From Bacteroidota bacterium (GTDB lineage Bacteria > Bacteroidota > Bacteroidia > Chitinophagales > Chitinophagaceae): 64,000 bases of DNA. The stretch covers positions 1-64,000 of the forward strand of contig JABDAZ010000010.1 of the NCBI GenBank assembly GCA_013288945.1, in the 5' to 3' direction. Made by a program: the position numbers and the translations under genes. Below, one piece after another: positions 34,399 through 43,869 of this stretch. Position 1 is the first letter of the stretch, and every line of letters begins with the position of its first letter. Under the pieces are notes generated by a model, which ran no database searches, was not told the origin of the DNA, and worked only from the letters and a program-made list of their open reading frames with translations.

Positions 34399-37254
34399 AT
34401 GGAAGAATTTCATTATCTCTTTCAAAATACAGGGGAGACCGAATACAATGATGTTGTCTATGATCATGTTTTTGATCTTTCCAATAATGAATTCACTTTT
34501 CTTATTAAGCCTCAAAATACAATCTACTGGAGATTTGGAATAAGATTGTCAGCCACTCCTGAAATAGAATTTTATCATCCGTCAGGACGATATCAAAAAA
34601 AAGATACAGCGGATGTTCATATAGCCGCAGGTGAATGGAATGGACAAGTTTGGATCTTGCCAAACCGGTTTCAAATGGCACAATATTATCTCCCAAATCA
34701 AGAGCATATTTTAAGCCGCTTCGAAAAATATGAGCCTTTTCAACCAGTTGAATGGCAGTTAAGATTTTTAGTAAATAGAGGGGAAGGAAATGTTTTACTC
34801 CTGGGATATAAAATCGGTAATGACGTATTTTCCCAACAATATGCCATAGCTGAAAATTATAAATATTTTAAAGTTTTTGCGTGGGCAGACAAAAGCAATT
34901 TCTCTTTGGATTGTACAATATCACAAAGATCATTTGGGCCGTTTTCGATAGGCAATATCACTTTTAGAAATGGAGATATGTTCGATGACCTGGTAATGGA
35001 TGAAACTGATATTATATTATTGCCTGCGTCAAGCCAGGGAACTGCGACAAAAAACATTCTTGCAAGAAGCGAAGAATTAGGAATCCCGCCTCCTGTCGAA
35101 AATGATATTAGTTCGGTGCTAACTTATGAAGTAACCACAGCATATCAAAAGCGATTAAGAGCAGGCTATGCATATTCAGTAAAAAATAACGAATCGTCTA
35201 TTGAAATAATTAAAACTCTTTGTAAGAGTATTATATCGACATTTTCCAAAGAGTCAGCTCAAAGAATTAACATCCCATTATTTGGCACAGGAGGAGGCTC
35301 ACTCAGCCCCGAAGCAGTAGCTGTTATATATTTGGATGTGCTGAACAACGATACAGTTAATCTAAAATTTATCGTCAGCATTGTTGATGATAGTGTTTTT
35401 ATAAAAGTAAAGAATGCCTTAGGGAATTTTAATACCCCAATCAATAAAAATGCACCTGATGTAAAATCCAGGTTGCATTCAGATACATTTTCCATTGATG
35501 AGGCAGATGTCCTCAATTACGATTTAATTGCTGAAAATTTTTTTACTATTCTTAGCGATAAAGAAACCAACCCTCCTTTGAATGTTGGGATAATTGCTCC
35601 TTGGGGGAGGGGCAAGACCAATTTGATGAAACGTTTAAAAAATAAATTCGACGAAGAAAGAACTAAACTACTTTCAAATAGCCCAACAGTTAATAAGATG
35701 CCCTCAATAAAAACGTTGGGAAGATGGATTAATAATGAAGCACCTATATTAGGGGTTAAACATAATATTCCCTATTCTACTGTTTGGTTCAATCCGTGGA
35801 ATTATCAGAGCACGGATATGATATGGGCAGGCCTCGCCGATGCAATAATTGAACAAGTAGTGGAATCAATTCCCGGAAAAATCGACCAAGAGATATTTTG
35901 GTTTCAATTACGCCTGGCAAGAATTGACAAACAGGAATTAAGAAGAGATGTCCAGACAAGGTTTGTTTATTTCATTTCCAATTTTATCATATGGATTTTA
36001 GTCGGGATAGTTGCTATCGCATATTTTATTTTGTCAAAACCTGTGATTGCATGGGGGGTGATTGGCGTCGGTGGTATAATTGGCACTATTACCTCTATCA
36101 TGAATTTTTTGAAACCTTACAGGACTAATATTTCAAAAGCGTTTGATAAATACACTAAGCCGCCAAAATATCCGGAAAAGCTTGGCACTTTTCATGATGT
36201 GCAGACTGATGTAAATAGGGTGTTGGATTTATGTATAGATAAGCGGAAACCTCTGGTAATCTTTGTTGATGACTTGGATCGATGCTCCGCTTCAAAAGTA
36301 GTAGAAGTCATCGAAGCGATAAATGTTTTTATCAATGGGATGTATAATAACAAATGCTATTTTGTCCTTGGGATGGACGCAGAAATGGTCGCTGCTGCAT
36401 TAGATGCTTCGTATGAAAAGATGAAAGGCAGGCTTGGAAATAAAGAAATGGAGCAGGGATCTATAGGCTGGTATTTTATGGATAAATTTATTCAGCTCCC
36501 GTTTTTCATCCCGGTGATGAGCGAAGCAAAAAAAGGTGAATATCTTGACATTCTAATAAAAGAAAAAAATTACAATACAGAACAGCAAAATCAGATTGAC
36601 ACAGGAAAAGTTAAAGATTTATTTGAAGGCATCATGTCAACTAATAGCAATGTGGCGTCATCTAACATGATCGCTCAATCAGGGCTAACAATTGAAGAAA
36701 AGAATGCGTTGGACAAGATGATCTTAAAAAACCAAGTTGAGTCGCGTGGCCAGGAAGAAGAAATAAAAAAACAGGTGCTGTCTTACGGAAGATTTCTTAA
36801 TTCCGATCCGCGTTCATTAAAAAGATTTACAAACCTGCTCAGGTTCTATTGCGGGTATCAATTTCTAAGGATGAAGAAAGGAGAAGATTTTGCGGAGGCA
36901 AAAGTACTTGCCAAATGGCTCGTCGTCATGATCAAGTTTCCGCAACTTGTACGCTGGATTCAATGGGACGCTGATAACAAAACTGGTCCGATTATCTCCT
37001 CAGAAAACAAAGCAACAATCCTCGATTCGCTTATAAAAAACTTCATGCAGAATAATAATGGTAGCGGGAAAACTTACAAAGATTGGTTACAACTGTCATT
37101 GCCAATAACTTTCTATCAGACCGAAAAAAGAAAAAAAATAGATGACCTTGACGAAATAACTTGGATTAAGTCAGAAACAATGTTTGAAATATTGATGTTC
37201 GAATTTTCAGAAAAGCATTATTTCAAAAATGCATTTGTATGCAATGTTTGGTGA
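34399..37254 (+). CDS. Beta-rich / macro-like / KAP-family P-loop NTPase fusion, 951 aa
   Basis: Three parts are seen. Residues 1-190 are beta-rich and lectin-like in look. Residues 190-340 resemble a macro domain (DIILLPASSQGT, INIPLFGTGGGSLSPEAVAV), the fold that binds ADP-ribose. From 365 comes a KAP NTPase: Walker A APWGRGKT (400-407), PWNYQSTDMIWAGLADAI, then two transmembrane helices inserted at about 521-542 and 546-570, then Walker B LVIFVDDLDRC (619-629). KAP ATPases are membrane-linked STAND-like proteins involved in phage exclusion. ADP-ribose or NAD sensing by the macro part coupled to a membrane ATPase is a plausible defence design. It stands alone on its strand. Confidence 0.85.
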   Translation: MEEFHYLFQNTGETEYNDVVYDHVFDLSNNEFTFLIKPQNTIYWRFGIRLSATPEIEFYHPSGRYQKKDTADVHIAAGEWNGQVWILPNRFQMAQYYLPNQEHILSRFEKYEPFQPVEWQLRFLVNRGEGNVLLLGYKIGNDVFSQQYAIAENYKYFKVFAWADKSNFSLDCTISQRSFGPFSIGNITFRNGDMFDDLVMDETDIILLPASSQGTATKNILARSEELGIPPPVENDISSVLTYEVTTAYQKRLRAGYAYSVKNNESSIEIIKTLCKSIISTFSKESAQRINIPLFGTGGGSLSPEAVAVIYLDVLNNDTVNLKFIVSIVDDSVFIKVKNALGNFNTPINKNAPDVKSRLHSDTFSIDEADVLNYDLIAENFFTILSDKETNPPLNVGIIAPWGRGKTNLMKRLKNKFDEERTKLLSNSPTVNKMPSIKTLGRWINNEAPILGVKHNIPYSTVWFNPWNYQSTDMIWAGLADAIIEQVVESIPGKIDQEIFWFQLRLARIDKQELRRDVQTRFVYFISNFIIWILVGIVAIAYFILSKPVIAWGVIGVGGIIGTITSIMNFLKPYRTNISKAFDKYTKPPKYPEKLGTFHDVQTDVNRVLDLCIDKRKPLVIFVDDLDRCSASKVVEVIEAINVFINGMYNNKCYFVLGMDAEMVAAALDASYEKMKGRLGNKEMEQGSIGWYFMDKFIQLPFFIPVMSEAKKGEYLDILIKEKNYNTEQQNQIDTGKVKDLFEGIMSTNSNVASSNMIAQSGLTIEEKNALDKMILKNQVESRGQEEEIKKQVLSYGRFLNSDPRSLKRFTNLLRFYCGYQFLRMKKGEDFAEAKVLAKWLVVMIKFPQLVRWIQWDADNKTGPIISSENKATILDSLIKNFMQNNNGSGKTYKDWLQLSLPITFYQTEKRKKIDDLDEITWIKSETMFEILMFEFSEKHYFKNAFVCNVW

Positions 37255-37641
37255 TGATGTAATTTTCTCAAAACTTAAATGGCGAGAAAGATAAATGTTT
37301 CTAACAGAATGAACAATTGTATTTGAGCAAAATTCCTTCGATTACTTTTTGAGCTCCATAAAGAAAGCCCACTGATATTTATCTTATAAATAATCATATG
37401 AGCTATAGCAATGTTTGCAAAAAGGATATTATTTAAAATTAAAAATTGAAATATTTAATCTTTTCTTTTAATGCAAAAAACTAATAAACTACAATGCAAT
37501 TTTTGGAACCCTGATGCCTGACAGGAAATTTTGGTGTCACAATAAGTGACATTAATTCATGCGGAAATGTCTCGATTATATACTCTTTAATTACGGTAAA
37601 AATAATTTTATTTATTGCCCCTATTATTACCCCTAAAAGAG
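37255..37641. other. Intergenic region at the island edge, no gene seen
   Basis: AT-rich sequence between the KAP ATPase gene and the tRNA-Phe terminator. No reading frame or repeat is supported. If an attachment site exists for the island it would be expected here or inside the tRNA 3' end. Confidence 0.45.
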
Positions 37642-37674
37642 AACGCCTTGTAAAATATTGAATTACAAGGCGTT
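37642..37674 (-). terminator. Hairpin downstream of tRNA-Phe
   Basis: A perfect 12-bp stem (AACGCCTTGTAA with TTACAAGGCGTT) around a 9-nt loop, followed on the minus strand by CTCTTTTAG. It lies 13 bases after the tRNA 3' end and is best read as its terminator. Confidence 0.7.
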
Positions 37675-37687
37675 ATAATCTAAAAAG

Positions 37688-37760
37688 TGGTGTGGGGCGG
37701 GATTGAACCGCCGACACAAGGATTTTCAGTCCTTTGCTCTACCAACTGAGCTACCGCACC
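37688..37760 (-). tRNA. tRNA-Phe (anticodon GAA)
   Basis: A full 73-nt cloverleaf: acceptor GGTGCGG, D arm GCTC-AGTTGGTA-GAGC, anticodon stem AAGGA/TCCTT with loop CTGAAAA (anticodon GAA), and T arm GGCGG-TTCAATC-CCGCC. The 3' acceptor strand is CCACACC followed by A, with CCA not encoded. Position 5-68 is therefore a C-A mismatch; CCGCACC would pair fully. The 3' end points at the accessory region, a classic integration site. Confidence 0.93.
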
Positions 37761-37945
37761 AACTGCTGTGCAGTATTAAAACCAATTATACAACTTGCTA
37801 CTAAAATTATATTTTTAATATTGTTTTTTATAACCGGGTGGCAAAAATAGGGTTTATTAATAAAAATACAATGCCTCAAAGCCATTTTCCAAATAAATTA
37901 CTTGTGCCTTCGCTTTTATGCTTTGCAATTTGATTCGCAAGCAGC

Positions 37946-40210
37946 CTACATTCCGTATTCGCTTAAAAATTTTATGCGCATTATTTTCAGTTGTTCCCAG
38001 GTATAGTTGCCATCGTTTAATTCCTGTTGTGCCAATTGCAAACTGCTTGTTTCGCAACCTTTAAAGTAATCAATAATTTCTTCCTGTTCATATTCATCCA
38101 GCATTTCATCAACGGCGTAATTAAGATTCAATTTTGTGCCGCTGCCAGCGATGGTTTCCATGTCTTCCAGCAACGCGTCGAGGCGCATATCTTTATTCTT
38201 GGCAATGGTTTCCAGCGGAATTTTTTTATCAACCTGTTGTATAATATAAACTTTATTAACGCTTTTATTAACCACGCTGCGCATTACAAATTCATCAGGT
38301 TTTTCGATGCTGTTTTCTTCAACATATTTTGTAATTACTTCTACAAAAGGTTTGCCGTAGCGTATGGCTTTTCCCTTGCTTACACCCTGGCATTTTTCGA
38401 GTTCCTCAATTGTTGTAGGATATAATGTTGCCATATCCTGCAAAGAGTTTTCAAGAAAAATTACAAATGGCGGAAGGCTTTTTTTCTTTGCTTCTTTTTG
38501 TCGAACTTCTTTTAATAACTCAAATAATTTTTCATCTGTTGCGGCTGTAGTTGCCACATCTGCATTTTCTTCTTCATCATCGGCAACAGCATCTTCAAAC
38601 AAATTATTTAAAACAATTTTAAAAGAAGTTGGCTTCTTCAAAAATGATTCGCCTTTTTTTGTCAATTTTAAAACGCCATATTCTTCAATATCTTTTTGCA
38701 ATAAACCTTCCAATAATAACTGGCGCATTAATGAGTTCCAGAAATGCTCCGGCTCACCTTTTCCAATTCCAAATTCCGGCAAACCATCATGGCGGTACAT
38801 TTGATTTTGCGGCGTTAATTTTCCGGTAACTATATTAACGGCATAATCATTTGCAAAACGTTCGTCCAATGCCTTTACAACTTTTAATGCTTTTACCGCA
38901 TTTTCCTTTGCTTCAATCCTTTCTTTCGGATGAAGGCAATTGTCGCAGTTGCCGCAATTTTCTGCAGTATAGTCTTCACCAAAATAACTGATTAATACTT
39001 TTCTGCGGCACACGCCAGATTCAGCGTAGGCAACGGTTTCATTAATAAGCTGAGAAACTATTTCACGCTCGGTTAATGGTTTATCCTTCATCAAATGTTC
39101 CAGCTTGGAAACATCTTTGTGCGAGTAATACAAAATACATTTTCCTTCCAAACCATCACGCCCGCCGCGGCCGGTTTCCTGGTAATAATTTTCTATTGAT
39201 TTTGGAATATTATAATGCATTACAAAACGGATATCCGGTTTATCAATGCCCATTCCAAAAGCGATGGTTGCAACAATAACCTGGACATCTTCGTTCAAAA
39301 AAAGATCCTGTCTTTCTGCGCGCAACTTGCTATCCAAACCTGCGTGGTATGCAACGGCTTTAATGCCGTTTGCCATCAGCATATCCGCAAGTTCTTCCGT
39401 TGTTTTGCGGTTAAGCGTATAAATAATTCCGCTTTTTCCTTTATTCTGAACAATGAATTTTACAATACTTTTTATGGTTTGATCTTTATTAATCTTCGGT
39501 TCAATCTGGTAATATAAATTTGGCCGGTTGAACGAAGACATAAATATTTTAGGCTTGCGCAAACCGAGATTTACAAGAATATCACTTTGCACTTTTGGTG
39601 TTGCAGTAGCTGTTAATGCAATCACCGGAACATCAGGGCTAATTTGGTCCATCATTTCGCGGAGCCTTCTGTATTCCGGGCGAAAATCGTGGCCCCATTC
39701 TGAAATACAATGTGCTTCATCTACTGCAAAAAAAGAAATTTTTAAATCGCTGAAGAAGTCAACATTTTCCTGTTTGGTTAATGTTTCCGGAGCAACGTAC
39801 AGCATTTTTGTGTGGCCATTTAGCAGGTCATCATGCACCTCTTTTATTTGCTTTTTATTTAATGTAGAATTTAAAAAATGTGCGATATTATCTTTGCTGC
39901 TGTAGCTGCGCACCAGGTCAACCTGGTTTTTCATTAATGCGATTAACGGGCTCACAATAATTGCAACGCCTTCGCTAATAACGGCGGGCAATTGGTAACA
40001 CAAACTTTTTCCGCCGCCGGTGGGCATTATTACAAAAGTATCGTTGCCCGCCATCAGGTTTTGGATGATGGCTTCCTGGTTGTCTTTAAATCCTTTAAAA
40101 CCAAATTTTTCCTGTAATTGTGCGAGCAATTCTGCAGAAATTTTTTCAGCAGGCACAACGCTTTTTATTGTCTTTTTAGATGCGGGTTTTTTGGGTGTGG
40201 TTGTTGCCAT
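37946..40210 (-). CDS. recQ: ATP-dependent DNA helicase RecQ
   Basis: A 3'-5' DNA helicase that unwinds recombination and repair intermediates. All helicase motifs are present: [20 protein letters not shown] (motif 0), [14 protein letters not shown] (Walker A), [15 protein letters not shown] (DEAH), [26 protein letters not shown] and [10 protein letters not shown]. The RecQ-Ct zinc site follows ([20 protein letters not shown]), then winged-helix and HRDC-like regions. The ATG at 40210 (MATTTPKK) is preferred over the in-frame one at 40231. Length is normal for Bacteroidota RecQ. Confidence 0.96.
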   Translation of the reverse strand: MATTTPKKPASKKTIKSVVPAEKISAELLAQLQEKFGFKGFKDNQEAIIQNLMAGNDTFVIMPTGGGKSLCYQLPAVISEGVAIIVSPLIALMKNQVDLVRSYSSKDNIAHFLNSTLNKKQIKEVHDDLLNGHTKMLYVAPETLTKQENVDFFSDLKISFFAVDEAHCISEWGHDFRPEYRRLREMMDQISPDVPVIALTATATPKVQSDILVNLGLRKPKIFMSSFNRPNLYYQIEPKINKDQTIKSIVKFIVQNKGKSGIIYTLNRKTTEELADMLMANGIKAVAYHAGLDSKLRAERQDLFLNEDVQVIVATIAFGMGIDKPDIRFVMHYNIPKSIENYYQETGRGGRDGLEGKCILYYSHKDVSKLEHLMKDKPLTEREIVSQLINETVAYAESGVCRRKVLISYFGEDYTAENCGNCDNCLHPKERIEAKENAVKALKVVKALDERFANDYAVNIVTGKLTPQNQMYRHDGLPEFGIGKGEPEHFWNSLMRQLLLEGLLQKDIEEYGVLKLTKKGESFLKKPTSFKIVLNNLFEDAVADDEEENADVATTAATDEKLFELLKEVRQKEAKKKSLPPFVIFLENSLQDMATLYPTTIEELEKCQGVSKGKAIRYGKPFVEVITKYVEENSIEKPDEFVMRSVVNKSVNKVYIIQQVDKKIPLETIAKNKDMRLDALLEDMETIAGSGTKLNLNYAVDEMLDEYEQEEIIDYFKGCETSSLQLAQQELNDGNYTWEQLKIMRIKFLSEYGM

Positions 40211-40424
40211 TTCAATATTTTTCCTTCTCACAAGAATGTCTGATCAAAGTAGTTTAAGATAATTAATAAGCCGGAAACAGATAGAAGTAATTATTAACGT
40301 TCATGAAAAACGATAATATCCGGGGTTTTTAAAAGGTGTGCGAAGTTACTTAAAATCGGCAAGCTGATGGACAATATTTGTTAAAAATTTATCATAACCT
40401 TTAAATTAAGCTATTGGAAAACCA

Positions 40425-40432
40425 TAATTTTG
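40425..40432 (+). promoter_or_regulatory. -7 box TAATTTTG of the kpsF gene
   Basis: A perfect TAnnTTTG box ending 9 bases before the ATG at 40442. The in-frame TTG at 40430 is part of this box and not a start codon, so the transcript would be nearly leaderless. Confidence 0.55.
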
Positions 40433-40441
40433 CCGCAACTA

Positions 40442-41407
40442 ATGAATAATCAATCTATAAAAGAAGCTGCCATACAAACCATAAAGCTGGAAGCCGCAGC
40501 CATTGCCGGCATACAACTTTATATTAATGACGATTTTGTAAAAGCTGTTGAAACAATTGCAGCTGTTAAAGGCCGCGTTGTAATAAGCGGCATTGGCAAA
40601 AGTGCCATTATTGCGCAGAAGATTGTTGCCACTTTTAACTCAACCGGAACACCGGCAATTTTTATGCATGCCGCAGATGGCATACATGGAGATTTGGGAA
40701 TGATTTTGAAAGAAGATGTGGTAATAATAATCAGCAAAAGCGGCGAAAGCCCAGAAATAAAAGTGTTGTTTCAATTAATAAAAAATTTTGGAAACCTGAT
40801 TATCGGCATGTCGGGAAATGATCAATCATTTCTTGCAAAACAATCTGCTATTTTTTTAAACACAACAGTTTCCAAAGAAGCTTGCCCGAATAATTTGGCG
40901 CCAACAAGCAGCACAACCGCACAAATGGTAATGGGCGATGCGCTCGCTATTTCATTAATGGAATTGAAAGGTTTCAACAGCGATGATTTTGCAAAATTTC
41001 ATCCCGGGGGCGCTTTGGGAAAAAAATTATATTTACGCGTCCAGGAATTGTATATTCAAAATGGCCAGCCGAAAGTATTGCCAACTGCATTTTTAAAAGA
41101 AGTTATTATAGAAATGACTTCAAAAAGATTGGGCGCAACTGCAGTTGTTGATGCACAAAATAATTTACTCGGCATTATTACCGATGGCGATTTGCGCCGC
41201 ATGCTCGAAAAAAATATTATTACAGAAAAAATAACTGCCAGCGAAATTATGACCATCAACCCTGCAACTATTAATGCTTCTGCGCTGGCCATTGAAGCAT
41301 TGGATGTATTAAGAACTAAAGATATAAACCAGCTGATTGTCATTCATGAAAATCAATACGCGGGTTTTATACATTTGCACGATCTTATCCGCGAAGGGAT
41401 TATTTGA
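40442..41407 (+). CDS. kpsF: Arabinose-5-phosphate isomerase, KpsF/GutQ family (SIS + two CBS)
   Basis: This enzyme converts ribulose-5-phosphate to arabinose-5-phosphate, the first step to Kdo for lipopolysaccharide. The SIS domain is at residues about 35-180 (GRVVISGIGKSAIIAQKIVA, DGIHGDLGMI, IIISKSGESPEI, AQMVMGDALAISLM), followed by FHPGGALGKKL and two CBS motifs (GATAVVDAQNNLLGIITDGD, then INQLIVIHENQYAGFIHLHD). The start is the ATG at 40442 (MNNQSIKEAA). The mannose-1-phosphate guanylyltransferase gene follows, so both serve surface sugar synthesis. Confidence 0.93.
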   Translation: MNNQSIKEAAIQTIKLEAAAIAGIQLYINDDFVKAVETIAAVKGRVVISGIGKSAIIAQKIVATFNSTGTPAIFMHAADGIHGDLGMILKEDVVIIISKSGESPEIKVLFQLIKNFGNLIIGMSGNDQSFLAKQSAIFLNTTVSKEACPNNLAPTSSTTAQMVMGDALAISLMELKGFNSDDFAKFHPGGALGKKLYLRVQELYIQNGQPKVLPTAFLKEVIIEMTSKRLGATAVVDAQNNLLGIITDGDLRRMLEKNIITEKITASEIMTINPATINASALAIEALDVLRTKDINQLIVIHENQYAGFIHLHDLIREGII

Positions 41408-41468
41408 AATCATTACAAAATAAAAATTATTAATAGCCGGGTTTTTATAATTCATTAATAAAAAAATT

Positions 41469-42551
41469 ATGGACAAACACAATTACGTTGCAATAATGGC
41501 CGGTGGAATCGGAAGCCGTTTCTGGCCAAAAAGCAGGCAGGATTATCCGAAACAATTTCTTGATATTTTAAATACCGGCAAAACACTTATCCAGTGGACG
41601 TTTGAGCGTTTCTCTTCTTTTATTCCGTTAGAAAATATTTACATCGTTACTTCTCAAGAGTATATTGATATTGTAAAAGAGCAACTGCCAACGCTGCCCG
41701 CAGAAAATATTTTGGGCGAACCTTCTCGCAAAAATACAGCGCCATGTATTGCTTATATTTCTTTTAAATTAAATCAGAAAGATTCAAAAGCTTCATTAAT
41801 AATCGCGCCTTCTGATCATATTATTACCGACAATATTGCTTTCACAAAAGTATGTTTGGAAGCATTGAATTTTGTAAACAAACACAAAGCATTTATAACG
41901 CTTGGTATTAAACCATCTCATCCAAACACAGGCTACGGCTACATTCAGCACGAGCAGCATTCGGTTACTGACAACGTTTATAAAGTAAAAACATTTACAG
42001 AAAAACCAAATCTTGAATTGGCAAAAACGTTTTTATCAAGCGGCGATTTTTTATGGAACGCCGGCATTTTTGTGTGGCAGGTAAAAAATATTCTTACAGC
42101 TTTTGAAAAATATTTACCAGAAATGTATGATGTTTTTTTGGCTGATAAAGACAAGTTGAATACACCTGAAGAACAAAAAGCATTGGAACATATTTATCCG
42201 TTATGCTCAAGTATTTCTATAGATTTTGGCATTATGGAAAAGGCCGATAATGTGTATGTAATTCCATCTTCATTCGGTTGGAGCGATTTGGGAACATGGA
42301 ACAGCACATACGAACATCTTGATAAAGATGAACATGAAAATGCATTTGCAGGCGATCATATTATTCCAATTGGATCGTTGAATAATGTCGTTCATGTTCC
42401 GAATAATAAATTGGTTGTGATACAAGGTTTGAGCGATTATATAATTGTTGATACAGACGATGTATTATTAATCTGCAAGCGCGAAAATGAACAGCAGATT
42501 AAAGAATATGTTGCCGAAGTAAAAAAGAATAAAGGCGATAAATTTTTATAA
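41469..42551 (+). CDS. manC: Mannose-1-phosphate guanylyltransferase
   Basis: Makes GDP-mannose from mannose-1-phosphate and GTP for surface polysaccharides. The nucleotidyl-transferase signature is at the N-terminus (MAGGIGSRFWPKSRQDYPKQ), with ENILGEPSRKNTAPCIAYIS, IIAPSDHII, FTEKP and DFLWNAGIF further on. The C-terminal left-handed beta-helix-like part is short (NNVVHVPNNKLVVIQGLSDY), as in monofunctional ManC without an isomerase domain. The gene lies 61 bases after kpsF. Confidence 0.93.
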   Translation: MDKHNYVAIMAGGIGSRFWPKSRQDYPKQFLDILNTGKTLIQWTFERFSSFIPLENIYIVTSQEYIDIVKEQLPTLPAENILGEPSRKNTAPCIAYISFKLNQKDSKASLIIAPSDHIITDNIAFTKVCLEALNFVNKHKAFITLGIKPSHPNTGYGYIQHEQHSVTDNVYKVKTFTEKPNLELAKTFLSSGDFLWNAGIFVWQVKNILTAFEKYLPEMYDVFLADKDKLNTPEEQKALEHIYPLCSSISIDFGIMEKADNVYVIPSSFGWSDLGTWNSTYEHLDKDEHENAFAGDHIIPIGSLNNVVHVPNNKLVVIQGLSDYIIVDTDDVLLICKRENEQQIKEYVAEVKKNKGDKFL

Positions 42552-42599
42552 AAAATAGTGAACAGAAATGAATCATCAATAAAAAAGTAACCTTTTTTT

Positions 42600-43319
42600 A
42601 TGTCACCTTATCCGCTCCACAATATTCTTTTTCTTGATATAGAAACTGTTTCGCAATACGATGCATATAATAAATTGCCTGACGAATGGAAAGAATTGTG
42701 GAATCATAAAGCATCCTTTTTAATAAAAGACAAACAAATAGAAACGGCTGAGACAACTTATAACCGCGCAGCTATTTATGCAGAATTCGGAAAAATTATT
42801 TGCATCAGTTGCGGCGTAATTTCTGGTTCATCAACAGAAAGAAAATTATTATTAAAATCTTTTTCGGGCGATGATGAAAAAATAATCCTGCAACAGTTTT
42901 GTGACATGCTTGCGAAATGGATGCCTGGTGCAACAAAATATTTGTGTGCGCACAATGGTAAAGAATTTGATTTTCCCTATTTATGCCGCAGGTTAATTAT
43001 TAATGAAATGCACGTCCCGTCTGTGTTGCAGCTTTCCGGAAAACGGCCGTGGGAAGTTCCACATATAGATACACTGGAACTTTGGAAGTTCGGCGATTAT
43101 AAAAATTATACTTCATTAAATTTACTCGCACACACATTAAACATTGCAACACCAAAAGATGATATTGACGGAAGCATGGTTGGCGATGTGTATTGGAAAG
43201 AAAAAGATATTGCACGCATCGTAACGTATTGCCAGAAAGATGTGATAACAGTTGCGCAGGTTTTTTTAAAATTGAATGGAGAAAAAATTATTAATGCTGA
43301 TAATATTGACATCAAATAA
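42600..43319 (+). CDS. PolB-like 3'-5' exonuclease (DEDD family)
   Basis: A predicted single-strand 3'-5' exonuclease of the PolB proofreading type. Motif I is FLDIETVSQYDA (D and E), motif II is CAHNGKEFDFPYLCRR, and motif III is YCQKDVITVAQVFLKL (Y-x3-D). HIDTLELWKFGDYKNYTSLN lies between. Such stand-alone proteins are common in Bacteroidota and are thought to act in repair. It is followed 8 bases later by ridA, in the same transcript. Confidence 0.85.
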   Translation: MSPYPLHNILFLDIETVSQYDAYNKLPDEWKELWNHKASFLIKDKQIETAETTYNRAAIYAEFGKIICISCGVISGSSTERKLLLKSFSGDDEKIILQQFCDMLAKWMPGATKYLCAHNGKEFDFPYLCRRLIINEMHVPSVLQLSGKRPWEVPHIDTLELWKFGDYKNYTSLNLLAHTLNIATPKDDIDGSMVGDVYWKEKDIARIVTYCQKDVITVAQVFLKLNGEKIINADNIDIK

Positions 43320-43327
43320 ATATTATT

Positions 43328-43720
43328 ATGGAACGCATAAATTTTTCGAGCGGTGCAAAATGGGAAGCAATTGTTGGTTACAGCCGTGTTGTAAAAATTG
43401 GAAATATTATTGAAGTTGGTGGAACAGTTGCCGTTAATGATAACAATGAAATAATTGGAAAAAACGATCCGTACGCACAAACAAAATTTATCATTCAAAA
43501 AATTGAAAAGGCGCTGATGCAGGCTGGCGCTGCATTACACGATGTAACAAGAACAAGAATGTTTGTAACAGATATTTCTCGCTGGGAAGAATATGGAAAA
43601 GCACACGGAGAATTTTTCACTGCCATCCGCCCGGTAACAAGTATGATTGAAGTGAAAGCATTAATAGATCCATCGTATTTAATAGAGATAGAAATGAGCG
43701 CGGTTGTGAGTGAGGAGTGA
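43328..43720 (+). CDS. RidA-family protein (YjgF/UK114)
   Basis: A small trimeric enamine/imine deaminase-like protein. Family features are RVVKIGNIIEVGGTVAVNDN, then YAQTKFIIQKIEKALMQAGA, DVTRTRMFVTDISRWEEYG, the substrate-binding RPVTSMIEV and the end SYLIEIEMSAVV. RidA removes reactive enamines made by PLP enzymes; the PLP-dependent aminotransferase encoded just downstream is a natural partner. It is 130 residues, the normal length. Confidence 0.92.
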   Translation: MERINFSSGAKWEAIVGYSRVVKIGNIIEVGGTVAVNDNNEIIGKNDPYAQTKFIIQKIEKALMQAGAALHDVTRTRMFVTDISRWEEYGKAHGEFFTAIRPVTSMIEVKALIDPSYLIEIEMSAVVSEE

Positions 43721-43869
43721 TTTGAGATGCGAGATGCGCGATAATGGATTATGTGATTTACTTTTTTTTATATGCTATATTATTTTTAAATTTTTCAATA
43801 ACAAAATCCCGTATCTCGAATCACGCATCCCAATTCTTAATACCATTTTAAAAATTATAAACATTTCCC

